Source: an uncultured Erythrobacter sp. (GTDB lineage Bacteria > Pseudomonadota > Alphaproteobacteria > Sphingomonadales > Sphingomonadaceae). Taken from it: DNA of 64,000 nucleotides. The notes beneath the pieces were generated by a model, which saw only the letters and a program-made list of their open reading frames with translations, made no database searches and was not told the origin of the DNA. Positions 37,467-46,642 of the stretch are shown here, piece by piece. Position 1 is the first letter of the stretch, and every line of letters starts with the position of its first letter. A program made the translations under genes and the position numbers. Location of the stretch: NCBI GenBank assembly GCA_947503155.1, contig CANNCL010000001.1:372001-436000 (forward strand). The letters are read 5' to 3'.

Positions 37467-39311
37467 ATGAAAACGAAATTTGCTGCAATGCTGCTGGCAT
37501 CGGTCGCGCTGACCGGTTGCGATGCGATTATGAACCCGGTTGCAACGATTGAATGCACCACCAACCAGACCGAATGTCTCAACGTCTGGTTTGACGAAAA
37601 GTTCGAAGAACAACTCGCATTCAGCCCGATCACGCAGACCTTCCTGGGGCGCAAGACCGACAACGACAAGATCGACGATCTCTCGGTCGAAGCACAGCTC
37701 GAACAGCTCGAATGGATGCGTCAGGCAACGCGCGAAATGGAAGCCAATTTCGATTATGACGAGCTGTCCGATGATGCGAAGCTGTCATGGGACCTGTGGC
37801 TGTATAATGCGGAACAAGCCGAAAAAGGCGCCGAGTTCCTCGATCAGCAATATATCCTGCACCAGATGCAGGGCATCCACGCATTCCTTCCCAGCTTCCT
37901 CCTCGGTCAGCATGTCGTCGAAACCGAAAGCGACATGGAAGCGTTCATCGCTCGCATCGGCGGGATTGCCACAGCAATTGACCAGTCGCTCGAGCGCGCG
38001 CAGGCCAATGCCGAAGCCGGCGTTCGTCCGCCGCGCTTTTCCTATGATGCGGTGATCGCCGAAACCGAAGGCCTCATCACCGGCGCGCCGTTCGGGGACG
38101 AAGACGGCGAGCCCTCGGCAATGTGGAACGGAGTCGAAGGCCATCTTGCCACTCTGGTCGAGAATGAAACCATCACCCAGGAACGCGCTGACGAATTGCG
38201 CGAGGAAGCCCGCACTGCATTGGTCGAGCAATTCGCTCCAGCCTATCAGCGGGTCCATGACTGGTTCGTAGAAGACCGCACCAACACAGACGAGGTCGCG
38301 CAGGGCGTCACCACTCTGCCCAATGGCGAAGCGTTTTACGAATTTTCGCTCGGCCAGATGACGACGACCGAACTCACCGCTGACGAGGTCCACGACCTTG
38401 GCCTTGCAGAAGTCGCGCGTATTCGCGGCGAGATGGAAGCCATCATCGAGCGGACGGGCTTCGAAGGGACTTTGGAAGAGTTCTTCGAATTCACCCGCGA
38501 AGATCCGCAATTCTTCTTCTCGCAGGATGAAGCCGGCGCGCAGGACTATATCGACCGTGCGACCCTGCATATCGATACGCTGACCGAGCGCCTGCCAGAG
38601 TATTTCGGAAGGCTGCCCAAGGCACCTCTAGAAGTGCGCCGGGTCGAATCGTTCCGCGAACAGGATGGCGCTGCGCAGCATTACCGTCCGGGTACGCCCG
38701 ACGGCTCGCGCCCCGGCATTTACTACGCTCACCTTTCCGACATGAGCGCGATGCCGATCCCGCCGCTTGAGGCGATCGCCTATCACGAAGGCAATCCCGG
38801 CCACCATATGCAGATCTCGATCGCGCAGGAGCTGGAAGGCGTTCCGCTGTTCCGTTCGCAAGGCGTTTTCTTCTCTGCCTATGGCGAAGGCTGGGCGCTG
38901 TATTCCGAGGCATTGGCCAAGGAAATGGGCGGCTATGAAGACCCCTATTCGGACTTTGGCCGTTTACAGAGCGAGATGTGGCGCGCGATCCGTTTGGTCG
39001 TCGACACCGGCATCCACGCCAAGGGCTGGACCGAGGATGAGGCGGTTGCTTATTGCCTCGAAAACTCACCCAACCCCGAAACTGTCGCGCGCAGCGAAGT
39101 GCAGCGTTACTTCGTGCTTCCTGGTCAGGCGACTTCCTACAAGATCGGCATGATCCGCATTCAGCAACTTCGCGCCAAGGCAGAGGAAGAGCTGGGCGAG
39201 GACTTCGACATTCGCGGGTTCCACGACACTGTTCTGGGCGGCGGCGCAGTGCCGCTCTCTCTCCTAGAGAAGCAGGTCGACAATTGGATCGCATCGGTGA
39301 AGGCCAGCTGA
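37467..39311 (+). CDS. DUF885 family peptidase-like lipoprotein
   Basis: The ATG at 37467 gives 614 aa with a lipoprotein signal ([20 protein letters not shown], lipidated Cys18). The body is largely helical, as in DUF885 proteins, with the putative metal-binding motif [12 protein letters not shown] at about residue 437 and [20 protein letters not shown], the typical second-glutamate helix. These resemble the zinc-binding signatures of M3-like metallopeptidases. Substrates are not known for the family. The upstream open frame (from 37383) overlaps the groL terminator, so the signal-peptide start is right. Codons show a somewhat higher GC content than the neighbouring groEL. Confidence 0.88.
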   Translation: MKTKFAAMLLASVALTGCDAIMNPVATIECTTNQTECLNVWFDEKFEEQLAFSPITQTFLGRKTDNDKIDDLSVEAQLEQLEWMRQATREMEANFDYDELSDDAKLSWDLWLYNAEQAEKGAEFLDQQYILHQMQGIHAFLPSFLLGQHVVETESDMEAFIARIGGIATAIDQSLERAQANAEAGVRPPRFSYDAVIAETEGLITGAPFGDEDGEPSAMWNGVEGHLATLVENETITQERADELREEARTALVEQFAPAYQRVHDWFVEDRTNTDEVAQGVTTLPNGEAFYEFSLGQMTTTELTADEVHDLGLAEVARIRGEMEAIIERTGFEGTLEEFFEFTREDPQFFFSQDEAGAQDYIDRATLHIDTLTERLPEYFGRLPKAPLEVRRVESFREQDGAAQHYRPGTPDGSRPGIYYAHLSDMSAMPIPPLEAIAYHEGNPGHHMQISIAQELEGVPLFRSQGVFFSAYGEGWALYSEALAKEMGGYEDPYSDFGRLQSEMWRAIRLVVDTGIHAKGWTEDEAVAYCLENSPNPETVARSEVQRYFVLPGQATSYKIGMIRIQQLRAKAEEELGEDFDIRGFHDTVLGGGAVPLSLLEKQVDNWIASVKAS

Positions 39312-39334
39312 CAGCTGATTTGATCGAATACGCA

Positions 39335-39372
39335 AAAGGGGCGGGTTGGCATTGGCCAACTCGCCCCTTTTT
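39335..39372 (+). terminator. intrinsic terminator after the DUF885 gene
   Basis: Stem AAAAGGGGCGGGTTGGC (39335-39351) pairs with 39356-39372 (one G-T), loop ATTG, ending in a T run. It also may serve the convergent gene that ends at 39418. Confidence 0.9.
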
Positions 39373-39417
39373 GTGTCGCGCTCTGTCGCGTGAGAGCGCT
39401 TTCAGTGCCTGCTAAGT

Positions 39418-41763
39418 TTAGCTGCCAGTGCGGCTGGCTTCGGCCTCTTCGATCACGCTCTCATCCCAGCTGACCTGGGTTTGCGTCTGCGGGTTGAAGC
39501 GGGTGTTGGCATAGGACGCTGCCTCTGCTGCTGAAATTTCCGCAGCAGTCAGGAACTCACTTGGTTCAAGCGCAAATACGTCGATGCCGCGCGTGATTTC
39601 CGTCCCATAAATCCGGCCATTATACCAATAAGACGACCAAAAACCGCCCACGACCAGTTGCTCATCATTGATCGGCCCACGATCAAAGAATGCGATCTCT
39701 TGCGGGTTTGAACTGTCGGTGAAATCCATCAGGCTGATCCCGCCCTGATACCACGATTGCACGAAGATATCTCGGCCCGGCACCGGCACAATAGAGCCAT
39801 TATGCGCGACGCAGTTTTCATATTCACTCTGCGGCGCGGGCATTTTGTAATGGCTGCGGAATTCAAGCTGACCATCAACAATGTCGTAAATCGCATTGGC
39901 GCCCCAAGTCATTGGATCAGAAGCTTTGCAACGCGGACGACCGCCCCCGCCCCATTCATCGGTAAAGATCACCTTGGTGCCGTCATTGTTGAACGTCGCG
40001 GAATGCCAATAGGCAAAACCATTGTCGAATACGGCATCCATCCGCACCGGATTCATCGGGTCGGAAATATCCATCAGGATGCCGTTGCCAGAGCACGCCC
40101 CAGCGGCCAAATTCAGGCTCGGAAAGACTGTGATGTCATGGCATTGGTTCGTCTGCGCGGTGCGCTGCGTACCCTCGCCGCTGTCGCCGCCTTCCCATAG
40201 ACCAGCGATCTCGCCTGTTTCGTTATCGGCAAAGACACGGGGGCTGCTGATGATGCGGGAATTCGCCGGGTTCGCGACCGGGATTTCGATCACATCAATG
40301 CTGAACAAGGCCGTGCGCGAATCTGACGGATTGCCGATGCAGCGTTCCAATTCTTCGGTTTCGCGCACCCGCGATGTGCCGGAATTGTAAACGATGATAC
40401 GCTCTTCATTCACGCTGACGATGGAATGGGTGTGGCTTCCCCGACATGTCTGCACTTGGCCGACCTGACGCGGTGATGACAAATCAGAGATGTCGAACAC
40501 ACGAAGCCCGCGGAAACGTTCTTCGCTGACGTCGCCGTCCACACCTTGAAGACCGCAATCAATCCGGCCGCGCGTCTGTTCGACGCTCATGACCAATAGG
40601 TCGCCTACCACCGAAACGTCGCCTTGGCCGCCCGGACACACAACCGAGCTTACCAAGGTTGGCGCGCCGTCATCACCAAGCCGGTAGAGGTTGAAACCGT
40701 GATAATTGCCCGCGACCATAATGTCGCCAAAGAACGCCATGTCGGTGTTCGCGAAATCGAGCAGCGGAGAGCGCTCAGCGAATTGCGTAAGGCTTTCTTC
40801 GTCCTCATCATCGCGTTCGGGCGCTGCTTCCTCCGCCTCTTCCGACGCATCAGCGACTTCTGTCACTTCTGTCACTGTTTCTTCGGCGGCTTCTTCGCCT
40901 TCGCCCTCTTCGTCTTCACGCGGCGGTACAACGGCGCGCAAATCAGCGGGGTTTTCAGGATCGAAGAAGCCCGCTGGTTTGCGTAGAGACGCAACATGGC
41001 GCAAGTTCATGATCGCCTCGCCCGCATCGTCGAAACCCACTGCCAAATTGGCGCGGGGATCTTCAGAAATATCCGCCAACATTTCATTCATCCGATCGAT
41101 CTCGGATGTTTGATCGCTTTCGATATCCCCAATGAACCGGAATAGGATCGGATCAGCGGCGCTGCCCCCCGAATCCAATAGCTCTTCAACCATATCTATC
41201 GCGCCCTCGTGATGCGCGATCATCAAGGTTAGGAAAAGCCGGTCAAATTCTGTCCCTTGTGCAGCGGCAAGCGCCGCCATCTGCTCTGGGCTTGCCATGC
41301 CAGCCATTTGCGAATGATCGACCATCGCATGATTGGAATGGTCCATTCCTGCATGACCTGCGTGATCGGACATGCCGACCATGACGGTCTTCTCGTTTCG
41401 GGTCATGAGCCACTCATTCATGAACTCGATCTCGTCAGCTTGGCTCGACAAGATCCGCCCGGATATTGTGACCACGTCTTCGTTATTGGTGCGGTCTGCA
41501 ACCAATTGCGACATGTCGACCGCCTGTTGGTGGTGTACAATCATGCCCTGCATGAACCGCACATCGGCAACAGTGTAGGTCGCCTTGGCAAGCTCGGTCG
41601 CCTGGTCAGCGGTCAGGGTCCGGCTGTCTTGTCCCGGCGCACCGGGCTGCACAATCGGCGCGGTTTGAGCCAGCGCTAGGGTCGATCCCCCCAACAGCAT
41701 GGCGGAAAGGAATGTGCGCGATGCCGCAGAGGCGGTGAGTAAGGTGGGGCGTGTGCTGGTCAT
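39418..41763 (-). CDS. DUF305 (copper-binding-like) protein fused to a large LVIVD-type beta-propeller domain
   Basis: The ATG at 41763 (with AGGGA before it) gives 781 aa with a signal peptide cleaved near ALAQ. Residues about 50-245 form a DUF305 domain with its two HH motifs ([13 protein letters not shown]77-78; [13 protein letters not shown]184-185). A Met/His-rich loop between them (131-153: [18 protein letters not shown]) could bind copper. After a Glu-rich acidic linker ([20 protein letters not shown]) the rest is a repeat-containing propeller with LVIVD-like units ([40 protein letters not shown]). The function is not known; a periplasmic or surface metal-linked role is inferred. Upstream open frame to 41919 is not coding-like. 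Confidence 0.85.
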   Translation of the reverse strand: MTSTRPTLLTASAASRTFLSAMLLGGSTLALAQTAPIVQPGAPGQDSRTLTADQATELAKATYTVADVRFMQGMIVHHQQAVDMSQLVADRTNNEDVVTISGRILSSQADEIEFMNEWLMTRNEKTVMVGMSDHAGHAGMDHSNHAMVDHSQMAGMASPEQMAALAAAQGTEFDRLFLTLMIAHHEGAIDMVEELLDSGGSAADPILFRFIGDIESDQTSEIDRMNEMLADISEDPRANLAVGFDDAGEAIMNLRHVASLRKPAGFFDPENPADLRAVVPPREDEEGEGEEAAEETVTEVTEVADASEEAEEAAPERDDEDEESLTQFAERSPLLDFANTDMAFFGDIMVAGNYHGFNLYRLGDDGAPTLVSSVVCPGGQGDVSVVGDLLVMSVEQTRGRIDCGLQGVDGDVSEERFRGLRVFDISDLSSPRQVGQVQTCRGSHTHSIVSVNEERIIVYNSGTSRVRETEELERCIGNPSDSRTALFSIDVIEIPVANPANSRIISSPRVFADNETGEIAGLWEGGDSGEGTQRTAQTNQCHDITVFPSLNLAAGACSGNGILMDISDPMNPVRMDAVFDNGFAYWHSATFNNDGTKVIFTDEWGGGGRPRCKASDPMTWGANAIYDIVDGQLEFRSHYKMPAPQSEYENCVAHNGSIVPVPGRDIFVQSWYQGGISLMDFTDSSNPQEIAFFDRGPINDEQLVVGGFWSSYWYNGRIYGTEITRGIDVFALEPSEFLTAAEISAAEAASYANTRFNPQTQTQVSWDESVIEEAEASRTGS

Positions 41764-42047
41764 AAAGGTCCCTGTTCTCGAAAGATTGCTGCCATGTCTG
41801 CCGGAGTGAGGGTCGCAGTCAAGACTGGAAATTGCTCTGATCGCACCTGATCGACGAGTGTAGAAGCAACAGCTTTGAATGCGACGAAACCGAGCCGCGG
41901 CGCAGAATTCTATGGTCAAATGAATCCGGTCGCGGACCGCGCACAGTTCATCGCACGCGGCGAATCGAGTGCTTGTCGCGGCGAATCGCCATCACGTAGA
42001 CAGTCTCATTAAGTCACCGCTAACCCTGTTCGGAGTATTACAAGCTG

Positions 42048-43088
42048 ATGACCCCCATGCATCGCTTCCCCCTCTTCGCTCGCTTCTTTGCCCCTCTGGC
42101 TGTATTTTCGGTTTTGCTGGCCGCCCCGGCGGCGGCGCAAACCAATGAACTTCAGGCCAGTTTCGACAGCGCGTTTGGCACCGAAAGCCGGACGCCAGAA
42201 ACATTTGAGGCGATCTACGCGAACAGCTTTGAACAGCGCATCGCGGAGCTTGCTGATGGCGATCAGGGCCGCATTGGCGTTGCCGCCGTCGATCTAGCAA
42301 CCGGCGAACAGATCATGGTCTTGGGTGATCAATTGTTCCCGATGGCCTCCACCAGCAAGATTGCAGTCGCAGCAACATATCTGGAGATGGTCGAACAGGG
42401 GCATTATTCGCTCACGTCAGAGTTTCCGCTGCTCATCCGGGTCCGTTCACCGAAATTTTCTTCGCCTGCCGCGCCTGTGCGCGAGGGGGAATATATGCCC
42501 GCGATTGACCTGATTGAGATCATGATCACGCGGTCCAGCAATCCGGCGACAGACGCGCTTCTCGCCGCGGTCGGCGGGCCATCTGCGGTGAATGATTGGA
42601 TTCGACGTCAAGGGATCAATGATTTTTCGATCGACCGCGATATTGCGACTCTGGTGCGCGATGACGGGGAATATGATCCCGCGAATTGGATCGACCCGCG
42701 CGATGCTGCAACCCCGCGCGCAATGGTGCGTTTGCTCCAAGGGCTTTATCGGGGTGACTTCCTATCGGATCAGAGCCGTCAAATTTTGCTCGGTTCGATG
42801 AGCCGCACGACGACGGGAAGACGGCGGATCGTTGCCAATATGCCAAGCGAAGCGCGTGTGAGCCACAAAACAGGTTCTCTCAACAACACTTCGAGCGACA
42901 TCGGGATTATCGAATCGCCTGATGGGCGCGCGATTGCGGTTGCGATTTATGTGACCGGGCAAGGTTCGCGTCTCGCCAGAGAGCGGCGGATCGCTTCGAT
43001 TGCGCGGGCATTATATGACGGCTTCTATGCACGCGCCCGCCAAAACCCAAGCCGCAATTGGACCAGCGCACCGCGCACGGGCGGCTGA
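42048..43088 (+). CDS. class A beta-lactamase-like serine hydrolase
   Basis: The 346-aa exported protein (signal peptide to about APAAAQ, residue 31) has the penicilloyl-serine transferase motifs: S101-T-S-K104 (SxxK), S163-S-N165 (SDN-like) and K274-T-G (KTG). The omega-loop reads EYDPANWIDPRDAATPRAM: a glutamate (E208) and an asparagine are present, but with one extra residue between them compared with the ExxLN of true class A enzymes. It may hydrolyse beta-lactams poorly or act on peptidoglycan or another ester. No resistance claim is made. No AmpR-type regulator is adjacent. Confidence 0.85.
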   Translation: MTPMHRFPLFARFFAPLAVFSVLLAAPAAAQTNELQASFDSAFGTESRTPETFEAIYANSFEQRIAELADGDQGRIGVAAVDLATGEQIMVLGDQLFPMASTSKIAVAATYLEMVEQGHYSLTSEFPLLIRVRSPKFSSPAAPVREGEYMPAIDLIEIMITRSSNPATDALLAAVGGPSAVNDWIRRQGINDFSIDRDIATLVRDDGEYDPANWIDPRDAATPRAMVRLLQGLYRGDFLSDQSRQILLGSMSRTTTGRRRIVANMPSEARVSHKTGSLNNTSSDIGIIESPDGRAIAVAIYVTGQGSRLARERRIASIARALYDGFYARARQNPSRNWTSAPRTGG

Positions 43089-43120
43089 TACCCCTTACGC
43101 CATTCGGGATTCAGGCAAAG

Positions 43121-43152
43121 AAAAAGGCGGCGCCTCGCGGCACCGCCTTTTC
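43121..43152. terminator. bidirectional terminator between the serine hydrolase and the Ala-rich lipoprotein
   Basis: Stem AAAAGGCGGCGCC (43122-43134) with GGCACCGCCTTTT (43139-43151), loop TCGC. A-rich on one side and T-rich on the other, between convergent genes. Confidence 0.88.
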
Positions 43153-43196
43153 TATTTTCGAAATTGCCACTTAAGCGACAATTCCAATGGGGCGAA

Positions 43197-43487
43197 TTAT
43201 TCGCCTTCCATCATCGTTTCAGCTTCAGCAGCAGCAGCTTCTGCAGCGTCGGAAACGCCTTCAGCAGCATCGCCAGCAGCTTCAGCAGTTGCGTCGGCAG
43301 CGCCTTCAACAGCTTCGCCAGTCGCTTCAGCAGCGCCATCAACGGCAGCAGTAGCGTCGTCGGCAATCGAGCCGGCGTCAGCAGCCATGGCATCACCGGT
43401 TTCGCTCACAGCGTCAGCGGTTTCGCCGCAAGCAGCGAGACCCAGAGCAGAGGTTGCAACAGCAGCGGCAAGAATGATCTTACGCAT
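43197..43487 (-). CDS. small alanine-rich lipoprotein
   Basis: The 96-aa product has a lipoprotein signal (MRKIILAAAVATSALGLAAC, lipidated Cys20) and then a strongly biased tail of Ala, Glu, Asp, Gly and Thr with an irregular repeat of AAEATGEAVEGAADATAEAA type. The tail may form an extended helix or coiled coil at the outer membrane, recalling Lpp- or YgdR-like small lipoproteins, but no homology is claimed. Its 5' flank of about 265 bp toward polA is AT-rich and contains the divergent promoters. Low-complexity proteins of this type are often abundant. Confidence 0.78.
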   Translation of the reverse strand: MRKIILAAAVATSALGLAACGETADAVSETGDAMAADAGSIADDATAAVDGAAEATGEAVEGAADATAEAAGDAAEGVSDAAEAAAAEAETMMEGE

Positions 43488-43753
43488 AAAATGAATTCCT
43501 TATTCAGCGAGTAAATTTAGCGCGATCCGGTTTTGGACCCGCGCCAAAAGCCGGCTTCTGACCCCCGACTTCACGATCTAAATAATGGCCGAATTGTGTC
43601 ATTGCAAGTAAATTGACGTATCTTGCCATATTTAAGCCACATTCCCGCCTCTTTTCGGCCGGGAAATCGGGCGGCCTAGCGATTGGCGCTTCGGCAGGCA
43701 GTTCACCGTCAAAGCGGCTTACGCACCTCGCCTTGCAATGCTAGCAGTCAGCC

Positions 43754-46603
43754 ATGTCCAATGAAAAGCAGCATCTCTATCTCGTCGATGGGTCGTCCTA
43801 CATCTTTCGCGCGTATCATCGCCTCCCCCCACTGACCGATCCCGAGGGGACGCCGGTGGGTGCGGTCTATGGCTATACTACGATGCTGTGGAAGCTTGCG
43901 GACGATTTGGATGCAGCTGATGGCCCCACCCATCTGGCTGTCATTCTCGACAAAAGCTCGCACAGTTTTCGCAACGACATTTATCCCGAATACAAGGCCA
44001 ACCGCCCGCCCGCACCAGAGGATTTGCGCCCGCAATTTCCTTTGATCCGTGACGCGACCCGCGCGTTCAGTCTGCCTTGCATCGAAGAAGAAGGATTGGA
44101 AGCCGACGACATCATCGCGTCCTATGCTCGCGAGGCTCAGAGGCAGGGTTGGAATGTGACGATCGTGTCCTCTGACAAGGATCTGATGCAACTGATTGGC
44201 GAAGTGAACGGCGCCAAGATCGATATGCTCGACACGATGAAGAGCGCCCGTATCTATATCCCGGAAGTCGAAGAGAAGTTCGGCGTAGAGCCTGAGTTGG
44301 TTGGCGATGTGTTGGCATTGATGGGTGACACCGCTGACAATATTCCCGGAATATACGGTGTAGGACCGAAGACAGCGAGCAAACTGATTGCTGAGCACGG
44401 CTCTCTCACCGCGGCGTTAGACCAGGCGCCGGAAATGAAAAAATCCAAGCTGAAGGAGCGCCTCTTAGAAGGGCGCGGCGACGCGGAGATGTCACGTGTT
44501 TTGGTGACGTTGAAAGAAGATTGTGACTTGCCTGTCGCGATTGACGATATGCGGATCACGAGAATACCGGAAGAACCGCTAGCGGCGTTTCTAGAAAAGC
44601 ATGGCTTCACTTCGCTGAGGAAACGGCTTGGATCGGGAAGCGGCAGCCCAGAGCGGTCCAATAACCTTGACCCGGCAAAGGCCGACACAGCGGGAGACGA
44701 AGGTGATGCAGAAGGCAATCGCCAAACGCTCCCCAACATGCCGCCGGTCGACCGCAGCGCTTACGAAACGGTGCAGAGGATTGAGCGGTTGCACGAATGG
44801 ATTGCGCGTGCTGCCGCGGCGCGGCTGGTTGCGGTCGATACCGAAACCTCCTCTCTTGATGCGATGCAAGCTGATCTTGTCGGCATCAGTCTAGCGCTTG
44901 GCCCGAATGATGCGTGTTACATCCCGCTTGCCCATGGCGGGACCGATCTGCTTTCTGAAAAACCGCAGCAGATTGCGCTGGATGTCGCTCTAGCCGCGCT
45001 CAAACCCATGTTGGCCGACGACAGCATTCTCAAGATATTCCAAAATGGCAAATATGATCTCAACGTCCTTGCGCGGCACGATGTCCATGTCAGTCCGATA
45101 GAGGACACTATGGTCATCAGCTTTGACCTAGACGCAGGCCGAGGCGAGAGCGGTATTGGCGGCGGGCACGGAATGGACGATTTGGCCCAGCGACATCTGG
45201 GCCACACAGCCTTGTCGTTCAAAGAGGTCTGCGGGACAGGCAAGAAAGCGATCCCCTTTGGCGAAGTTCTCTTGCCGCAAGCGACCGAATATGCGGCGGA
45301 GGATGCCGATGTCACGTGGCGGCTTTTCAAACACCTCAAACCCCGCCTAGCCAGCGAAGGTGGGACCAAAGTCTATGAGCGGGTCGATCGGCCGCTCATC
45401 CCCGTAGTTGCCGCGATGGAACGCGAAGGGATCAAAGTTGATCGCGCGAGATTGGCGAAGCTGTCAGAGGAATTTGCGACCCAAACCGCGTTGTTGGAGA
45501 AAGATATCCACGCCATTGCGGGCCAAGAATTTTCCGTCGGCAGCCCCAAACAACTCGGCGAAATTCTGTTCGACAAGATGGGCTATAAAGGCGGAAAGAA
45601 GGGCAAGAGCGGGCAATATTCAACCGATCAATCGGTGCTTGAGAAGCTCGCCACCGCCAAAGAAGATACGGGCACAGGCATCGCCAAGAAGGTGCTCGAA
45701 TGGCGGCACCTGTCGAAACTCAAATCAACCTATACCGACGCGTTGCAAGCGCAGATCAATCCAAACACCGGCCGCGTTCATACCAGTTACAGCCTTGTTG
45801 GCGCGCAAACCGGGCGCCTGTCTTCCACCGATCCGAACCTTCAAAACATCCCGATCCGCACCGCTATCGGGCGGACCATTCGTGAGGCATTTGTGCCGGA
45901 GGCAGGCAATGTCATTCTCGCCGCCGATTACAGTCAGATCGAATTGCGGCTCGCCGCACACATGGCAAATGTCGACAGCCTGAAAGAAGCCTTCGCCAAT
46001 GGCGAAGACATCCACTCTCGCACCGCGACTGAGATGTTCGGAGAGGTCACGCGCGACACCCGCGCGCAGGCCAAGACAATCAATTTCGCGATCCTTTACG
46101 GCATTTCGCGCTGGGGCCTCGCAGGGCGCCTAGAGGTCGAACCCGACGAAGCGCAGGCCATGATCGACACCTATTTTCAGCGATTCCCCGGCATCCAGCG
46201 GTATATATTGGAAACGCTAGAGACTGTCGGTGAGCGTGGTTATTCGGAGACTTTGTTTGGCCGCAAAACGTGGTTCCCACGGATCAAATCCAAGAACCAG
46301 GCCGAACGACAAGGCTCTGAACGCGCCGCTATCAATGCGCCGATCCAAGGGACCAGCGCCGATATTATTAAGCGCGCGATGGTTAGAATGCTGCCTGCTT
46401 TACAAGACGCCGGGCTGCATAATGTGCGCATGTTGTTGCAGGTCCACGATGAACTCGTGTTTGAATTGCCTGAAAACGACGTTGCGGCAGCGTCGCCTAT
46501 TATCGAACGCGTAATGGCCGAAGCCGCCCTGCCGAGCGTCACTCTCGACGTCCCACTCGCGATTGATATCGGAACGGGCATGTCGTGGGATGCGGCGCAC
46601 TAA
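43754..46603 (+). CDS. polA: DNA polymerase I
   Basis: The 949-aa protein carries all three activities. The 5' nuclease domain (about 1-300) begins HLYLVDGSSYIFRAYHRLPP and has GVGPKTASKLIAEHG-type helix-hairpin-helix. The 3'-5' proofreading domain (about 330-540) has the DTETSSLDAM and YAAEDADVTWRL exonuclease motifs with acidic residues present. The polymerase domain (about 560-949) has motif A AADYSQIELRLAAHMA, motif B-like TINFAILYGISRWGLA and motif C LQVHDELVFELP. It serves gap filling, RNA primer removal and repair. Length is normal. It stands alone. Confidence 0.97.
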   Translation: MSNEKQHLYLVDGSSYIFRAYHRLPPLTDPEGTPVGAVYGYTTMLWKLADDLDAADGPTHLAVILDKSSHSFRNDIYPEYKANRPPAPEDLRPQFPLIRDATRAFSLPCIEEEGLEADDIIASYAREAQRQGWNVTIVSSDKDLMQLIGEVNGAKIDMLDTMKSARIYIPEVEEKFGVEPELVGDVLALMGDTADNIPGIYGVGPKTASKLIAEHGSLTAALDQAPEMKKSKLKERLLEGRGDAEMSRVLVTLKEDCDLPVAIDDMRITRIPEEPLAAFLEKHGFTSLRKRLGSGSGSPERSNNLDPAKADTAGDEGDAEGNRQTLPNMPPVDRSAYETVQRIERLHEWIARAAAARLVAVDTETSSLDAMQADLVGISLALGPNDACYIPLAHGGTDLLSEKPQQIALDVALAALKPMLADDSILKIFQNGKYDLNVLARHDVHVSPIEDTMVISFDLDAGRGESGIGGGHGMDDLAQRHLGHTALSFKEVCGTGKKAIPFGEVLLPQATEYAAEDADVTWRLFKHLKPRLASEGGTKVYERVDRPLIPVVAAMEREGIKVDRARLAKLSEEFATQTALLEKDIHAIAGQEFSVGSPKQLGEILFDKMGYKGGKKGKSGQYSTDQSVLEKLATAKEDTGTGIAKKVLEWRHLSKLKSTYTDALQAQINPNTGRVHTSYSLVGAQTGRLSSTDPNLQNIPIRTAIGRTIREAFVPEAGNVILAADYSQIELRLAAHMANVDSLKEAFANGEDIHSRTATEMFGEVTRDTRAQAKTINFAILYGISRWGLAGRLEVEPDEAQAMIDTYFQRFPGIQRYILETLETVGERGYSETLFGRKTWFPRIKSKNQAERQGSERAAINAPIQGTSADIIKRAMVRMLPALQDAGLHNVRMLLQVHDELVFELPENDVAAASPIIERVMAEAALPSVTLDVPLAIDIGTGMSWDAAH

Positions 46604-46642
46604 CGAGAGCGGCCGCATCCGATCATCAGACTAATATGCCGC

